From: Micromonospora sp. FIMYZ51
Lineage (GTDB): Bacteria; Actinomycetota; Actinomycetes; Mycobacteriales; Micromonosporaceae
Assembly: GCF_038246755.1 (NCBI RefSeq)
Contig: NZ_CP134706.1
Coordinates: forward strand, 4,278,001 to 4,342,000
Direction of reading: 5' to 3'
Length of the DNA stretch: 64,000 bases
Shown: in pieces, positions 15,400-24,455 of the stretch
How the letters are laid out: each line of letters opens with the position of its first letter
Numbering within the stretch: position 1 is the first letter of the stretch
Position numbers and translations under genes: made by a program
Notes under the pieces: model-generated
What the model was told of the DNA's origin: nothing
Databases searched by the model: none
What the model saw: the letters and a program-made list of their open reading frames with translations, nothing else

Positions 15400-16833
15400 T
15401 CACCTGGTATCCGACCCGCTCAGGCGGCGCGTTCGGCGGTGGCCTACCACCGACAGGCTCACCACCCGCCGGCTCCACGGGCGGACCCGGATCGTCACCG
15501 TGTCACCGTCGTGGCAGTCACCGGCCCACTGGCTCGGCAGTCCCCAGGCGGTCGTCCGGTCGCCGCTGCCGTCGTCCACCGCCACGTAGTGCAGCCAGGG
15601 CCGGGACGGCTGCCCCTCCCCCTGGGCTTTCGACTTCCACACCTGAACCCAGAGCAGCTCACCGGTGATCGTGCGCTCGGTGACGAGATCACCGAGGCCA
15701 CGCAGCAGCGTCCAGGCCCCGGAGAGCAGCACCCACACCGCCACGACCACGATGCCGTCGACGACCAGGGTGAAGGCCCGCACGAACGGGTAGCTGGCCG
15801 AGGGGCTGAGGTCGAACGACGGGCCGAAGACCTTCAGCAGGAAGCCACCCACCACCAGCCTGATCACCGCGCTGAGCAGCAGCCTCGGCATGCTCTGGCC
15901 GTAGCGCGGCCAGAACCACGGGTAGCGCACCCGTACCCGGCGCCAGACGCCGCCGTACGACGACCACACCCGCGTCCGGTCACCCAGACCCAGGTCGAGC
16001 ACGGCGCTGGTCAGGCGGGTCGCACCGACGGCCGCGCCGTACCCGAGGTAGCGATCCCAGACCGCCACCGAGGCCGGCGGCAGCTGTTCGAACTGCTCGT
16101 GCCCGCGCAGCCAGTCCCGCACCCCGAGCCAACGGGCCGCCACCTGGCGGCCGAGGGGCGTGTCGCGCTCTCCCGGCGAGAGCCCGGCGATGCTTGACAG
16201 CACGGCGAAGGTGATGAAGCCGACCGCGAGACCGCGATTGTCCGCAGCCTGACGCCAACTGCCGTGGTGTCCGGCGGCCAGACCGACGATCACCCCGGCG
16301 ACCAGCGCGGCGGCGGCCAGCAGGCTGCCCACCCGCGGTCCGAAGCGACGCCGGGACAGCCCCGCCGCCCGGGCGTCCGCGATCACCTGCGCACTCAGCC
16401 GCTTGTTCCACTCCTTGGCCCGCGCCGGGTCTCGGAAGGTCAGCGCGGTGATCGGCAGCACGCCGTGCACCGCGAGGCCGCGTATCCGGTCGAGCACCTG
16501 GCGCTCGTACGGCCGCAGCCCGCTGTCGTCCGGCGGCGTCGACGGCAGGTGCAGGGTGGTCTCCATCGGGTCGTCGCCCGGCTGGCGCAGCTCGACGAAG
16601 CCCCGCGCGGCGAGGTCGAGCAGCGTCGACTCGGCCGCGTCCTCGGTGACCGACCAGCGGTTGACCAGCAGGCTGACCACGGCGGGCGGTTCGGGCCCGA
16701 GTTCCATGGTGGCCGGTGCAGGCGTCGCGGTGACCGGCCGGGTGACCAGCCGGACGACGCCGTAGGCGGCGAACCAGCCGGCGAGCGCCAGCGCGCCCAC
16801 CGCCAGGTCGAACAGCAGGCGCGAGTCAATCAT
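15400..16833 (-). CDS. DUF2207-type membrane protein
   Basis: Integral membrane protein of 477 aa with a hydrophobic N-terminal helix (DLAVGALALAGWFAAYGVV). A cytoplasmic winged-helix-like region follows (ESTLLDLAARGFVELRQPG), then several more helices (SLLAAAALVAGVIVGLAAG, LLLSAVIRLVVGGFLLKVFG, VVDGIVVVAVWVLLSGAW). The order resembles the C-terminal half of DUF2207 proteins, here without the usual signal peptide and extracytoplasmic domain. DUF2207 genes are regularly adjacent to lemA, as here. Function is unknown. Confidence 0.78.
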   Translation of the reverse strand: MIDSRLLFDLAVGALALAGWFAAYGVVRLVTRPVTATPAPATMELGPEPPAVVSLLVNRWSVTEDAAESTLLDLAARGFVELRQPGDDPMETTLHLPSTPPDDSGLRPYERQVLDRIRGLAVHGVLPITALTFRDPARAKEWNKRLSAQVIADARAAGLSRRRFGPRVGSLLAAAALVAGVIVGLAAGHHGSWRQAADNRGLAVGFITFAVLSSIAGLSPGERDTPLGRQVAARWLGVRDWLRGHEQFEQLPPASVAVWDRYLGYGAAVGATRLTSAVLDLGLGDRTRVWSSYGGVWRRVRVRYPWFWPRYGQSMPRLLLSAVIRLVVGGFLLKVFGPSFDLSPSASYPFVRAFTLVVDGIVVVAVWVLLSGAWTLLRGLGDLVTERTITGELLWVQVWKSKAQGEGQPSRPWLHYVAVDDGSGDRTTAWGLPSQWAGDCHDGDTVTIRVRPWSRRVVSLSVVGHRRTRRLSGSDTR

Positions 16834-16845
16834 CGGCCGGCGCCA

Positions 16846-17427
16846 TCAGTAACGCACCCGGACGGTTGCGCGTTCGCCGTCCAGAGCCTGGAAGAAGTCG
16901 GTCGCCCGAAACCCGCCGAGCCCGGCGATCAGGTTTGTCGGGATGGTCTGCACGCTTGTGTTGAAGGTCTGCACGGCGCTGTTGTAGAACTGCCGGGCGT
17001 ACGCGATCTTGTCCTCGGTCCGGGTCAACTCGCCCTGCAAGGCGGCGAAGTTCTGGTTGGCCTTGAGCTCCGGGTACACCTCGGCCAGCACGAACAGCCG
17101 CCCCAACGCCTGGGTGAGGACGTTCTCGGCCGCCTCCCGACCAGCCACCCCGGGGGCGCCGGCGGCGGCGATCGCGCCGCTGCGGGCGGCCATCACCGCC
17201 TCCAACGTGCCGCGTTCGTGCCCCGCGTAGCCCTTGACCGTCTCCACCAGGTTCGGGATCAGGTCATGGCGCCGCTTGAGTTGCACGTCGATCTGCGCCC
17301 AGGACGCCTGCACCTGGTTGCGCTGCCGGACCAGCCGGTTGTAGGCGACCAGCGCCCAACCCACCGCAACCACCGTCAGCAGGCAGCACAGCCCGCCGAC
17401 CAGGCCCAGCATGAGTCGTACGTCCAA
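16846..17427 (-). CDS. lemA: LemA family protein
   Basis: Membrane-anchored helical-bundle protein of 193 aa. An N-terminal transmembrane helix (LVGGLCCLLTVVAVGWALVA) is followed by the diagnostic YNRLVRQRNQVQASWAQIDV, LKRRHDLIPNLVETVKGYA, and the C-terminal ARQFYNSAVQTFNT. The family is small and widespread and its role is unsettled. The start is TTG 17427; ATG 17412 is an alternative five codons in. It is the first gene of a four-gene minus-strand operon, separated by 12 bases from the DUF2207 gene. Confidence 0.92.
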   Translation of the reverse strand: MDVRLMLGLVGGLCCLLTVVAVGWALVAYNRLVRQRNQVQASWAQIDVQLKRRHDLIPNLVETVKGYAGHERGTLEAVMAARSGAIAAAGAPGVAGREAAENVLTQALGRLFVLAEVYPELKANQNFAALQGELTRTEDKIAYARQFYNSAVQTFNTSVQTIPTNLIAGLGGFRATDFFQALDGERATVRVRY

Positions 17428-17614
17428 TTGCGCCCCCGCCCCTGGATCATCGTGCTCGGATGATGCGGGGCCCGCGCCACGCTACGCAATCAGGCAAACG
17501 GCCGGCACCCGGACGTCGGCGGGCAGCGCCGGCGCGCCGCGCCGTCCACTCTCCGGGTGGGGCGACGGCCGACCCTACCGGCCGAGCCGTCAGGCGGGAT
17601 GTCAGCATTGCGGC

Positions 17615-17941
17615 ATGGATATCTACGAGGACGAGCGGACCGTGTCGCGGGCGGACCTGGCCGCGTGGTTGCGGCAGGTGGCGAGCCAGTTGGAGACCGG
17701 CAAGGTCTTCTACGGCGCCGCCGGCAGCATCGCCGTCGCCGATCAGGTGCACTGCGAGTTGGAGATCGAGCAGGAGGGCAAGGACGAGTTCTCGATCGAG
17801 ATCGAGTTCTCCTGGGTCAACCCGAAGGCCGCCGCGCCGGCCGAGGCCGCCCAGGAGGCGGAGCAGGCCGACGAGGCCGAGTCGGCGGAGACGGACGCGG
17901 ACGAGGAGCCGGCAGCGATCACCTCCTCCCCCGCCGCGTAG
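17615..17941 (+). CDS. Amphi-Trp domain-containing protein
   Basis: Small acidic protein of 108 aa. The first 65 residues match the amphi-Trp domain (YEDERTVSRADLAAWLRQVA, ELEIEQEGKDEFSIEIEFSW), whose aromatic and acidic residues alternate. The tail (about 70-108) is a low-complexity Ala/Glu run. No signal peptide is present. The domain's function is not known; it occurs in short stand-alone proteins like this one. The 187 bases between it and lemA hold no gene. Confidence 0.85.
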   Translation: MDIYEDERTVSRADLAAWLRQVASQLETGKVFYGAAGSIAVADQVHCELEIEQEGKDEFSIEIEFSWVNPKAAAPAEAAQEAEQADEAESAETDADEEPAAITSSPAA

Positions 17942-18001
17942 CGGCGCCCGAACCGCTCGGGGCGGCCGACGGGCCCGCCCCGGGCGGAACCTGCGGCACG
18001 G

Positions 18002-18400
18002 TCAGCGCAGCCGGCGACCGCCGCCGAGCCAGTCGCGGGAGGCGCGGGTGTTGAGCGCCCAGAGCACCCAGGCCAGCAGGGCCAGGCCGACACAGGTGAT
18101 CGTGCCGAACAGACCGAGCGAGGCCGCGGCCAACAGCCCCGCCAGGGCGTACGCGGGATAGGGCGCCCAGCGGCGGCCGGCGGCCAGGCTGAGTGCCACA
18201 AGCGCGCAGGCCACCGCCAGCACGGCGAAGAAGACGACGGCACCGAACGAGCCGCCCTCGGCCACCAGGCGGTGCACCGTCGCCAGGAGGAACAGCAGCG
18301 AGAGCAGCGCGAAGACGAGCACGGTGACCCGGAGCGGGGTGGGCATCGCGGGGTACCGGAACATGTCCCCGTAGCCGCCGCCGGGGGCGCGTACGACCAT
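18002..18400 (-). CDS. Small multi-pass membrane protein, unknown
   Basis: Protein of 132 aa with four predicted transmembrane helices (VTVLVFALLSLLFLLATV, AVVFFAVLAVACALVALSLA, PAYALAGLLAAASLGLF, ITCVGLALLAWVLWAL), a basic C-terminus and no catalytic motif. GC bias at third positions supports coding. ATG 18364 (MFRYPAMP) is an alternative start. It converges with the amphi-Trp gene. Not recognised beyond being a membrane protein. Confidence 0.72.
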   Translation of the reverse strand: MVVRAPGGGYGDMFRYPAMPTPLRVTVLVFALLSLLFLLATVHRLVAEGGSFGAVVFFAVLAVACALVALSLAAGRRWAPYPAYALAGLLAAASLGLFGTITCVGLALLAWVLWALNTRASRDWLGGGRRLR

Positions 18401-18540
18401 ACGGACAACGATGGGCGGCTATCGGCACGCGCGGGTGGCACTGTCGGAAAGGCGACAGTACGCTCTCGGTCCGGACCCACTTGCGCTCATTTCAGCGATA
18501 GCAGTCAATGGATGGAGTGGATCGGACACGGGGAGTTCAC

Positions 18541-19887
18541 ATGCCTGCCACGGGGAAGACCCGCCGCCTGCTCGCCGCCGCCACGGTCGCGACCCTCATC
18601 GGCGCCGCGGTCGTCGCCGGACCGGCCCGGGCCGGCGCCCGGGCCCCGCACGTCGACAACCCGTACGCCGGAGTGTCGGGGTACGTCGATCCGCAGTGGC
18701 GGGCCCGCGCGGAGAGCGTGCCGGGTGGACACCGCGTGTCGGGCCACCCGACCGGCATCTGGCTGAACCGGGTGAGCCAGATCGCCGGCGAGCCGGGCGA
18801 GTTGGGACTGCGCGCCCACCTGGACGCCGCGCTGGCCCAGCGCGCCGGGTACGTGCAAGTGGTGCTGAACAACCTGCCCGCCCGCGACTGCGCCCGGCTG
18901 GCCCCGCACGGCGAGTTCGCGGTCGGCGAGGTGCGCCGCTACCAGCGGGAGTTCGTCGACCCGATCGTGGCGATCGAACGTGACCCGAAATACCGCCGGC
19001 TACGGATCATCAACGTGGTCGAACCCAACGCGGTGCCCGCCCTGGCCACCACCATCGGCCTGAGCGCGCGATGCGCGGACGTGGCCCGCAGCGGCGACTA
19101 CGTCGAGGGCATCCGGTACGCGCTTGACCGGTTGCGCCCCTACGCCAACATCTACACCTACCTGGGCTCCGGGCACCACGCGGAGCTGGGCTGGGACGAG
19201 AACCGGTCGACCGGGGTGCGCCTGATCACCGAGATCGCCGCCGGCAGCCGGGCCGGCGTACGCGGCCTCGACGGCGTCATCGTCAACACCGCCGGGTACG
19301 GCGCGCTGGTCGAGCCGTACTTCACCGTCAACACGACGGTCAACGGGGTGTCGGTGCGGCAGACCCGCTGGGTGGACTGGAACAACTTCGTCGACGAGCT
19401 GCCGTACGCCCAGCGGCTGCGGCAGGATCTGGTCGCCGCCGGGTTCCCGGAGCAGATCGGCGTGCTGATCGACACGTCCCGCAACGGGTGGGGCGGCCCG
19501 CGCCGGCCGACCGGCCCGGGTGTCGCGTCCAGCGTGGACACGTTCGTCGACCAGTCCCGTGTCGACCGGCGTACCTCGGCGGTGAACTGGTGCAACCAGT
19601 CCGGTGCCGGCCTCGGTGAGCGGCCGGCCGTGGCGCCGCAGCCCGGCGTCGACGCGTACGTCTGGATGAAGCCGCCCGGCGTCTCCGACGGCGCCAGCGA
19701 CCCCGCGCAGGCCGCCGACCCGCGCAGCGGTTTCGACCCCAAGTGCGATCCGGACTACCGGCCGCCGACGGGCTCCGGATGGCCGCCCACCGACGCGCTG
19801 CGCGGCGCGCCGCCGGTCGGTGCCTGGTTCCCCGCACACTTCACCGAACTCATGGCGAACGCCCACCCGCCGCTGCCGGCGACCTGA
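18541..19887 (+). CDS. Secreted GH6-family protein (cellulase-like) with altered catalytic acid
   Basis: Exported protein of 448 aa with signal peptide RRLLAAATVATLIGAAVVA and no cellulose-binding module. GH6 motifs are present: VQVVLNNLPARDCARL (Asp116, equivalent to the assisting Asp of the family), the GSGHHAELGWDEN region, WCNQSGAGLGERP and YVWMKPPGVSDGAS. At the family proton-donor position (usual EPD or EID) it reads VVEPNAVPAL, with Asn163 (codon AAC at 19027). The 47-residue distance to Asp116 agrees with the family, so the alignment is firm. Ordinary cellobiohydrolase activity is therefore doubtful. ATG 18541 has GGGGAG six bases upstream; ATG 18508 has none. Confidence 0.9.
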   Translation: MPATGKTRRLLAAATVATLIGAAVVAGPARAGARAPHVDNPYAGVSGYVDPQWRARAESVPGGHRVSGHPTGIWLNRVSQIAGEPGELGLRAHLDAALAQRAGYVQVVLNNLPARDCARLAPHGEFAVGEVRRYQREFVDPIVAIERDPKYRRLRIINVVEPNAVPALATTIGLSARCADVARSGDYVEGIRYALDRLRPYANIYTYLGSGHHAELGWDENRSTGVRLITEIAAGSRAGVRGLDGVIVNTAGYGALVEPYFTVNTTVNGVSVRQTRWVDWNNFVDELPYAQRLRQDLVAAGFPEQIGVLIDTSRNGWGGPRRPTGPGVASSVDTFVDQSRVDRRTSAVNWCNQSGAGLGERPAVAPQPGVDAYVWMKPPGVSDGASDPAQAADPRSGFDPKCDPDYRPPTGSGWPPTDALRGAPPVGAWFPAHFTELMANAHPPLPAT

Positions 19888-19898
19888 CCGCCCTCCGG

Positions 19899-19919
19899 CG
19901 GCACCGACCAGCGGTGCCG
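19899..19919. terminator. Hairpin between converging genes
   Basis: CGGCACCG (19899-19906) and CGGTGCCG (19912-19919) form an 8-bp stem with a 5-base loop between the GH6 stop at 19887 and the STAS gene stop at 19927. It probably serves both strands. Confidence 0.6.
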
Positions 19920-19926
19920 GCCCGAC

Positions 19927-20226
19927 TCACGGTCGGTGCACGGTGGTGAGGTCGGCCAGGCCGGAGATGGTGAGCAGCGGCTCCAGCAACGGGGTGACGA
20001 CCAGCTGAATGCGTTCGGCGTGCGGAAACAGGGCGGCCAGGCCGGCACTGTCCAGGTACTCCACCTCGGTGAGGTCGACGACGAGCGGGGTGCCGTCGGC
20101 GTCCACGGCGTCGGCCAGCCCGGCGGCGAAGGTGGCGGCGTTGCTCATGTCGATCTCGCCGGTGACGGTCAGGATCCGCGTACCGTCGGAGCGCCGACTG
20201 GTGGCGAGGGAGAGCGCGGTGGTCAT
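19927..20226 (-). CDS. STAS-domain anti-sigma factor antagonist
   Basis: Cytoplasmic protein of 99 aa forming a single STAS domain: TRILTVTGEIDMSNAATF, then LVVDLTEVEYLDSAGLAAL, where Ser in YLDSAG is the usual phosphorylation site. Such proteins bind and neutralise anti-sigma kinases when dephosphorylated. Its ATG overlaps the stop of the upstream sensor-phosphatase gene by 4 bp, which strongly suggests that the PP2C and HATPase modules of that protein act on this one in a partner-switching circuit. The sigma factor involved is not in view. Confidence 0.9.
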   Translation of the reverse strand: MTTALSLATSRRSDGTRILTVTGEIDMSNAATFAAGLADAVDADGTPLVVDLTEVEYLDSAGLAALFPHAERIQLVVTPLLEPLLTISGLADLTTVHRP

Positions 20227-23200
20227 CGGGTAATCCTTGCCTGCATGTCGACAGTGGTGCCGGACGTGCCGGCGGTGACGGTGATCTTGTCCATCAGGGC
20301 CCGCATGAGGACCAGTCCACGGCCACGGTGGGTGTTGGCCGCCGGCTGCGGCGTCCGCCACCGGCCGGTGTCGGTGATGCTCAGGCGCAGGTCGTCCGCG
20401 GTGGCGGCGGCGCGCAGCAGGATCCGCCCGCCGGGCGAGTCGCGGTTGCCGTGCTCGATGGCGTTGGCGCAGGCCTCGCCGGCAGCCACCAGGACGTTGT
20501 ATGCGCTCGCCGGGGCCAGCCCGCAACGGTCGAGCCAGTTACGCAGCGCGCTGCGCACCGGGGCCAGATGGGTCGACTCGGCGGGAAACTCCAGTTCCAA
20601 CGGCCCGGGATGGCGGTAGAGCAGCAGCGCGACGTCGTCGTCGTAGCCACCGTCCGGTGCCATCTGCTCCATCACCTCCGTGGCCAGGTTCTCGATAGGT
20701 GCGGTGCGGCCGGTCTGGACAGCGGCGGCGGCGTTCGCGATGCCGACGCTCAGCGGTTGGCGGCGCCGTTCCACCAGGCCGTCGGTATACAGCAGCAGGG
20801 TGGCCCGCGCGGGCACCACGCAGGCGGCCTCGGGCCGGTCGAGACCCGGGCGGACGGCGAGCGGACGGGAACGTCCCTGGTCGAGCAGGTTGGTGGTGCC
20901 GTCGGAGTGAGCGATCACCGCCGGTGGATGACCGGCGCTGGAGTAGCGCAGCTCGCCGGTGAGGAGGTCGAGCACGCCGCAGAACACGGTGGCGCAGGCG
21001 GCGCCGGGCAGCAGCGCGGCGAAGCGGTCGAGCGCCATCAACGTCTGGGCGGGGCTGGCGTCCTGGAGCAGCAGTGCCCGGCAGGCACTGCGCAGCTGGC
21101 CCATGACGGTGGCGGCCTGTAGGCCGTGGCCCACACAGTCGCCGACCACGATGCCGATCCGACCGTCGGGCAGTTCGACGGTGTCGTACCAGTCGCCGCC
21201 GACCTTCAGCGGGCGGGTGGCCGGCGCGTACCGCACCGCGAAGCCGGCGGGCAGCTGCGCCGGCCCGAGGATGGCCCGTTGCAGCGCCAGGGCCGTCTCC
21301 CGCTGCTGGTCGATCTGGTGGACCCGGTGCAGCCCCTGACCGAGGTGCCCCGCCAGCAGGGCCAGCAGGGTCTGGTCCTGGTCGGTGAAGGGCCGTTTCT
21401 CCCCCAGGTCGATCCAGATGGCCATGGTGCCGTGCGGGTGCTCCACCGCGATGCCCGCGCCACCCGCCGGGTCGGCGACCGGGGTGAGCAGCGGCCGGTC
21501 CGGTAGCTCGGTGAGGCCGCGACGCCGCTGCTCGGTGAGCCCGTCCCAGCGCAGCTGCGGGTCGGTGGCGGTGATCACGGGAGCGTGGGAGCCGTCGAAC
21601 ACGGCCGCGAGGACGCTTGCGGCCCGCCAGAGCTTGCGCAGCTCGTCCAGGACGCCGTGCAGGGCGTCGGTCAGGTCCTCCGCCTGCGACAGGCGCATGC
21701 TCAGCGCCGCCAGGGCGCTCTCGCGCTGCACGGCGTAGTGCTCGGCGGTCACGTCCCGGAAGGTACCGACGATCATGCGTCGGCCGGTGTCCGGGTCGTC
21801 GACCTGGTTGAACGTGGCGGCGACCCACAACCGGTGCCCGTCGCGGTGCGTGACGGGCACGGTGTAGCTGCCCTGGGTCTGCCCGACCAGCACCTCGGAC
21901 GCCTCGATCACCTGGCGGTACGCCTCCGGTTCCGCCTCCTGGTCCGGCCACCACGGCTGCGCCGGACCGCTGCGCAGATCCTCCGGCCCGTAACCGAGGA
22001 TGTCGGTGAACGCCGCGTTGATCTCGATGACCGTGCCGTCCTGCGCACAGACGAAGAACGCCTCCTGCAACGAGTCGACAAGCGCCGTACGCCAGCGGGC
22101 GTGGTGGTTGCGCAACCGCGCCAGTTCCACGTTCGCGCGTACCCGGGCCAGCAGTTCGGCCGCCGAGAACGGCTTCACCAGGTAGTCGTCGGCACCGGCC
22201 TCCAACCCCTCGATCGAAGCCTCCTGCCCGGCGCGGGCCGACAGCAGCAGCACCGGCGTACCTGCCGTTCGGGGGTCGGCGCGTAGGGCGGCGACCAGCC
22301 GCAGGCCGTCCAGGCGGGGCATCATCACGTCGCTGACCACCAGGTCCGGGGTCTCGGCGCGAGCGGCCTCGAGCGCGTCCAGCCCGTCGGCCACCGCGTC
22401 CACCCGGTGGCCGGCGCTGCGCAGCAGCCGGGTGAGGTACTCCCGCATGTCGGCGTTGTCGTCGGCGACCAGCACCCGGGCCGGCGTGGCGGTACGCAGA
22501 TGCTCGACCGCGGGCGGGTGGTCGGGTGCCACCTCGGTCCCGGGCTGCGCCACGCCGGGCAGCCAGCGCATGGCCTCCTCGACGAACGGTTCGGCGGAGG
22601 CGGACACCCCCACCGTGCTGGTGACGGCGGGCACCAGGGAGTTGGCGGGCAGGTGTCCGGTGCCGAAGGGCAGCCGGATCGTGAACACCGTGCCCTCGCC
22701 GAGGGCGCTGTCGGCGGTGATCGTGCCGCCGTGCAGCGCGACGAGTTCCTTGACCAGCGCCAGACCGATGCCGCTGCCCTCGTTCGACCGCGACTGGGCG
22801 TTCTCGATCCGGTGGAACCGCTCGAACAGCCGCGGCATCTCCTCCTCGGGTACGCCGATGCCGGTGTCCGCGATCCGCACCACCGCCTGCCCGTCCTCGG
22901 CGCGCAGGGCCACCCGCACCGAGCCGTGGAAGGTGAACTTGAGCGCGTTGCTGAGCAGGTTGAGCAGGACCTTCTCCCACATGCCCCGATCGATGTGCAC
23001 CGGCTCGGGCAGTGGCGGGCAGTCCACCTCGAAGGCCAGGCCGGCGCGTTCGATCGCGGAGCGGAAGACGCTGGCCAGGTCGACGGTGGCTGCGGCCAGG
23101 TCGACCGGCTCGTAGCGCGCCTGCATCCGGCCGGCCTCGATGCGGGAGAAGTCCAGCAGGCTGTTCACCAGCTTGCCCAGCCGCAGCCCGTTGCGGCGGA

Positions 23201-24377
23201 TGGCCTCCAGTTCCTCCTGCACCGGCTGCTCGGCGTCGTGCAACCGGTGGCGCAACTCCTCAAGCGGACCCATGATCAACGCGAGAGGGGTGCGGAACTC
23301 GTGGCTGATGTTGGAGAAGAAAGCGGTCTTGGCCCGGTCCAGCTCAGCCAGTTCCTCCGCCCGCCGCTGCTGGGCCTCGTAGCTGCGGGCGCTGGCGATG
23401 CCCGCCGCCACATGCCCGGCCGCCAACTCGATGAACCCTCGGTAGCCGTCGCCAAGCTCTCGGTAGCGGTTCGTCCCGGCCACCAGGAAGCCGTACGGCG
23501 CGCCGCCCTGGCGCAGCAGCGGCACCAGCAACGCCTCGGCGGGCGGCTTCGGCCAGTCCCCCGTCGGCAGCTCGGCGAACGTCGCCTCGTCCAGCGCCAC
23601 CCGCGCCGACTCGCCCGCCAGCAGCGTCCCCGCCGGCCACCGGGCATCCGGATCGGTGCTGGACAGGGTCTGCGGAGCGGCGGGGTGCCCGGCCGCGATC
23701 CCGGTGGCGGCGGCCAGCCGGGCCGGCCCGTCCTCCTCGAACAGGTAGGTCAGGGTGAACGGCAGGTCCCGCTGGTTGCGCGCCAACTGCCGCCCCGCGA
23801 AGGCGAGCATCTCCTGCTCGGTACGGACCACGCTGGGGTCCGACCCGAGGTCCCGCAACGTCGCCATCCGGCGCTCGCCGATCACCCGGTCGGTGTCCTC
23901 CCGAACCACACAGAGCATGCCGACCAGCGCACCGGCGTCGTTGCGCAGCGGGCTGTAGGAAAACGTGTGATACGTCTCCTCCCGGTAGCCGGACCGCTCC
24001 AGGAACAGCAGCAGCGCCTCGTCCCAGGTCGCCTGCCCGGTGGTCAGCACGGTGTCGATCCGGGGACCGATGTCGTCCCAGATCTCCGCCCACACCTGCC
24101 GCGCCGGGCGACCCAACGCCCACGGATACTTACGGCCCAGCGTGTCGCGCCGGTAGGCGGCGTTGCAGAAGAAGGTCAGCTGCGGCCCCCAGGCCATCCA
24201 CATCGGGAACCGGGACGACAACAGGATGCGGACCGCCGTCTGGAGGCTCTGCGGCCAGTCGGCCGGCAGCCCCAGCGGCGTCTGGGCCCAGTCCACCCGG
24301 GCCAGATCGCGACCGATCTCCTCGTCGACGGCGAACACGTCGGCATTGCCGCGCGGCTGCCGTTCACCACTGCTCAT
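20223..24377 (-). CDS. Hybrid sensor kinase / response regulator / PP2C phosphatase
   Basis: Very large cytoplasmic signalling protein of 1384 aa. Domains in order: PAS (about 10-150), GAF (about 180-330), HisKA with NISHEFRTPLALIMGP (about 355-420), HATPase with LLNLLSNALKFTF and GSGIGLALVKELVALHGG (about 465-580), receiver with RVLVADDNADMREY and DLVVSDVMMPRLDG (about 635-755), PAS (about 780-900), a GAF-like sensor region, a SpoIIE-type PP2C domain with LKVGGDWYDTVEL and VVGDCVGHGLQAATVMG (about 1050-1235), and an RsbW-like HATPase with AGEACANAIEHG (about 1260-1384). It thus has both kinase and phosphatase ends and is translationally coupled to a STAS target. ATG 24377 is chosen; a TTG 23 codons upstream lacks support. 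Confidence 0.92.
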   Translation of the reverse strand: MSSGERQPRGNADVFAVDEEIGRDLARVDWAQTPLGLPADWPQSLQTAVRILLSSRFPMWMAWGPQLTFFCNAAYRRDTLGRKYPWALGRPARQVWAEIWDDIGPRIDTVLTTGQATWDEALLLFLERSGYREETYHTFSYSPLRNDAGALVGMLCVVREDTDRVIGERRMATLRDLGSDPSVVRTEQEMLAFAGRQLARNQRDLPFTLTYLFEEDGPARLAAATGIAAGHPAAPQTLSSTDPDARWPAGTLLAGESARVALDEATFAELPTGDWPKPPAEALLVPLLRQGGAPYGFLVAGTNRYRELGDGYRGFIELAAGHVAAGIASARSYEAQQRRAEELAELDRAKTAFFSNISHEFRTPLALIMGPLEELRHRLHDAEQPVQEELEAIRRNGLRLGKLVNSLLDFSRIEAGRMQARYEPVDLAAATVDLASVFRSAIERAGLAFEVDCPPLPEPVHIDRGMWEKVLLNLLSNALKFTFHGSVRVALRAEDGQAVVRIADTGIGVPEEEMPRLFERFHRIENAQSRSNEGSGIGLALVKELVALHGGTITADSALGEGTVFTIRLPFGTGHLPANSLVPAVTSTVGVSASAEPFVEEAMRWLPGVAQPGTEVAPDHPPAVEHLRTATPARVLVADDNADMREYLTRLLRSAGHRVDAVADGLDALEAARAETPDLVVSDVMMPRLDGLRLVAALRADPRTAGTPVLLLSARAGQEASIEGLEAGADDYLVKPFSAAELLARVRANVELARLRNHHARWRTALVDSLQEAFFVCAQDGTVIEINAAFTDILGYGPEDLRSGPAQPWWPDQEAEPEAYRQVIEASEVLVGQTQGSYTVPVTHRDGHRLWVAATFNQVDDPDTGRRMIVGTFRDVTAEHYAVQRESALAALSMRLSQAEDLTDALHGVLDELRKLWRAASVLAAVFDGSHAPVITATDPQLRWDGLTEQRRRGLTELPDRPLLTPVADPAGGAGIAVEHPHGTMAIWIDLGEKRPFTDQDQTLLALLAGHLGQGLHRVHQIDQQRETALALQRAILGPAQLPAGFAVRYAPATRPLKVGGDWYDTVELPDGRIGIVVGDCVGHGLQAATVMGQLRSACRALLLQDASPAQTLMALDRFAALLPGAACATVFCGVLDLLTGELRYSSAGHPPAVIAHSDGTTNLLDQGRSRPLAVRPGLDRPEAACVVPARATLLLYTDGLVERRRQPLSVGIANAAAAVQTGRTAPIENLATEVMEQMAPDGGYDDDVALLLYRHPGPLELEFPAESTHLAPVRSALRNWLDRCGLAPASAYNVLVAAGEACANAIEHGNRDSPGGRILLRAAATADDLRLSITDTGRWRTPQPAANTHRGRGLVLMRALMDKITVTAGTSGTTVDMQARITR

Positions 24378-24455
24378 CGCGTCGACGTCTCCCTCAGCCT
24401 GAACCTGCGACGTTCCGCCGCCACCCGCCCGCTGCCCCGCCTGCAAAATACGTCG

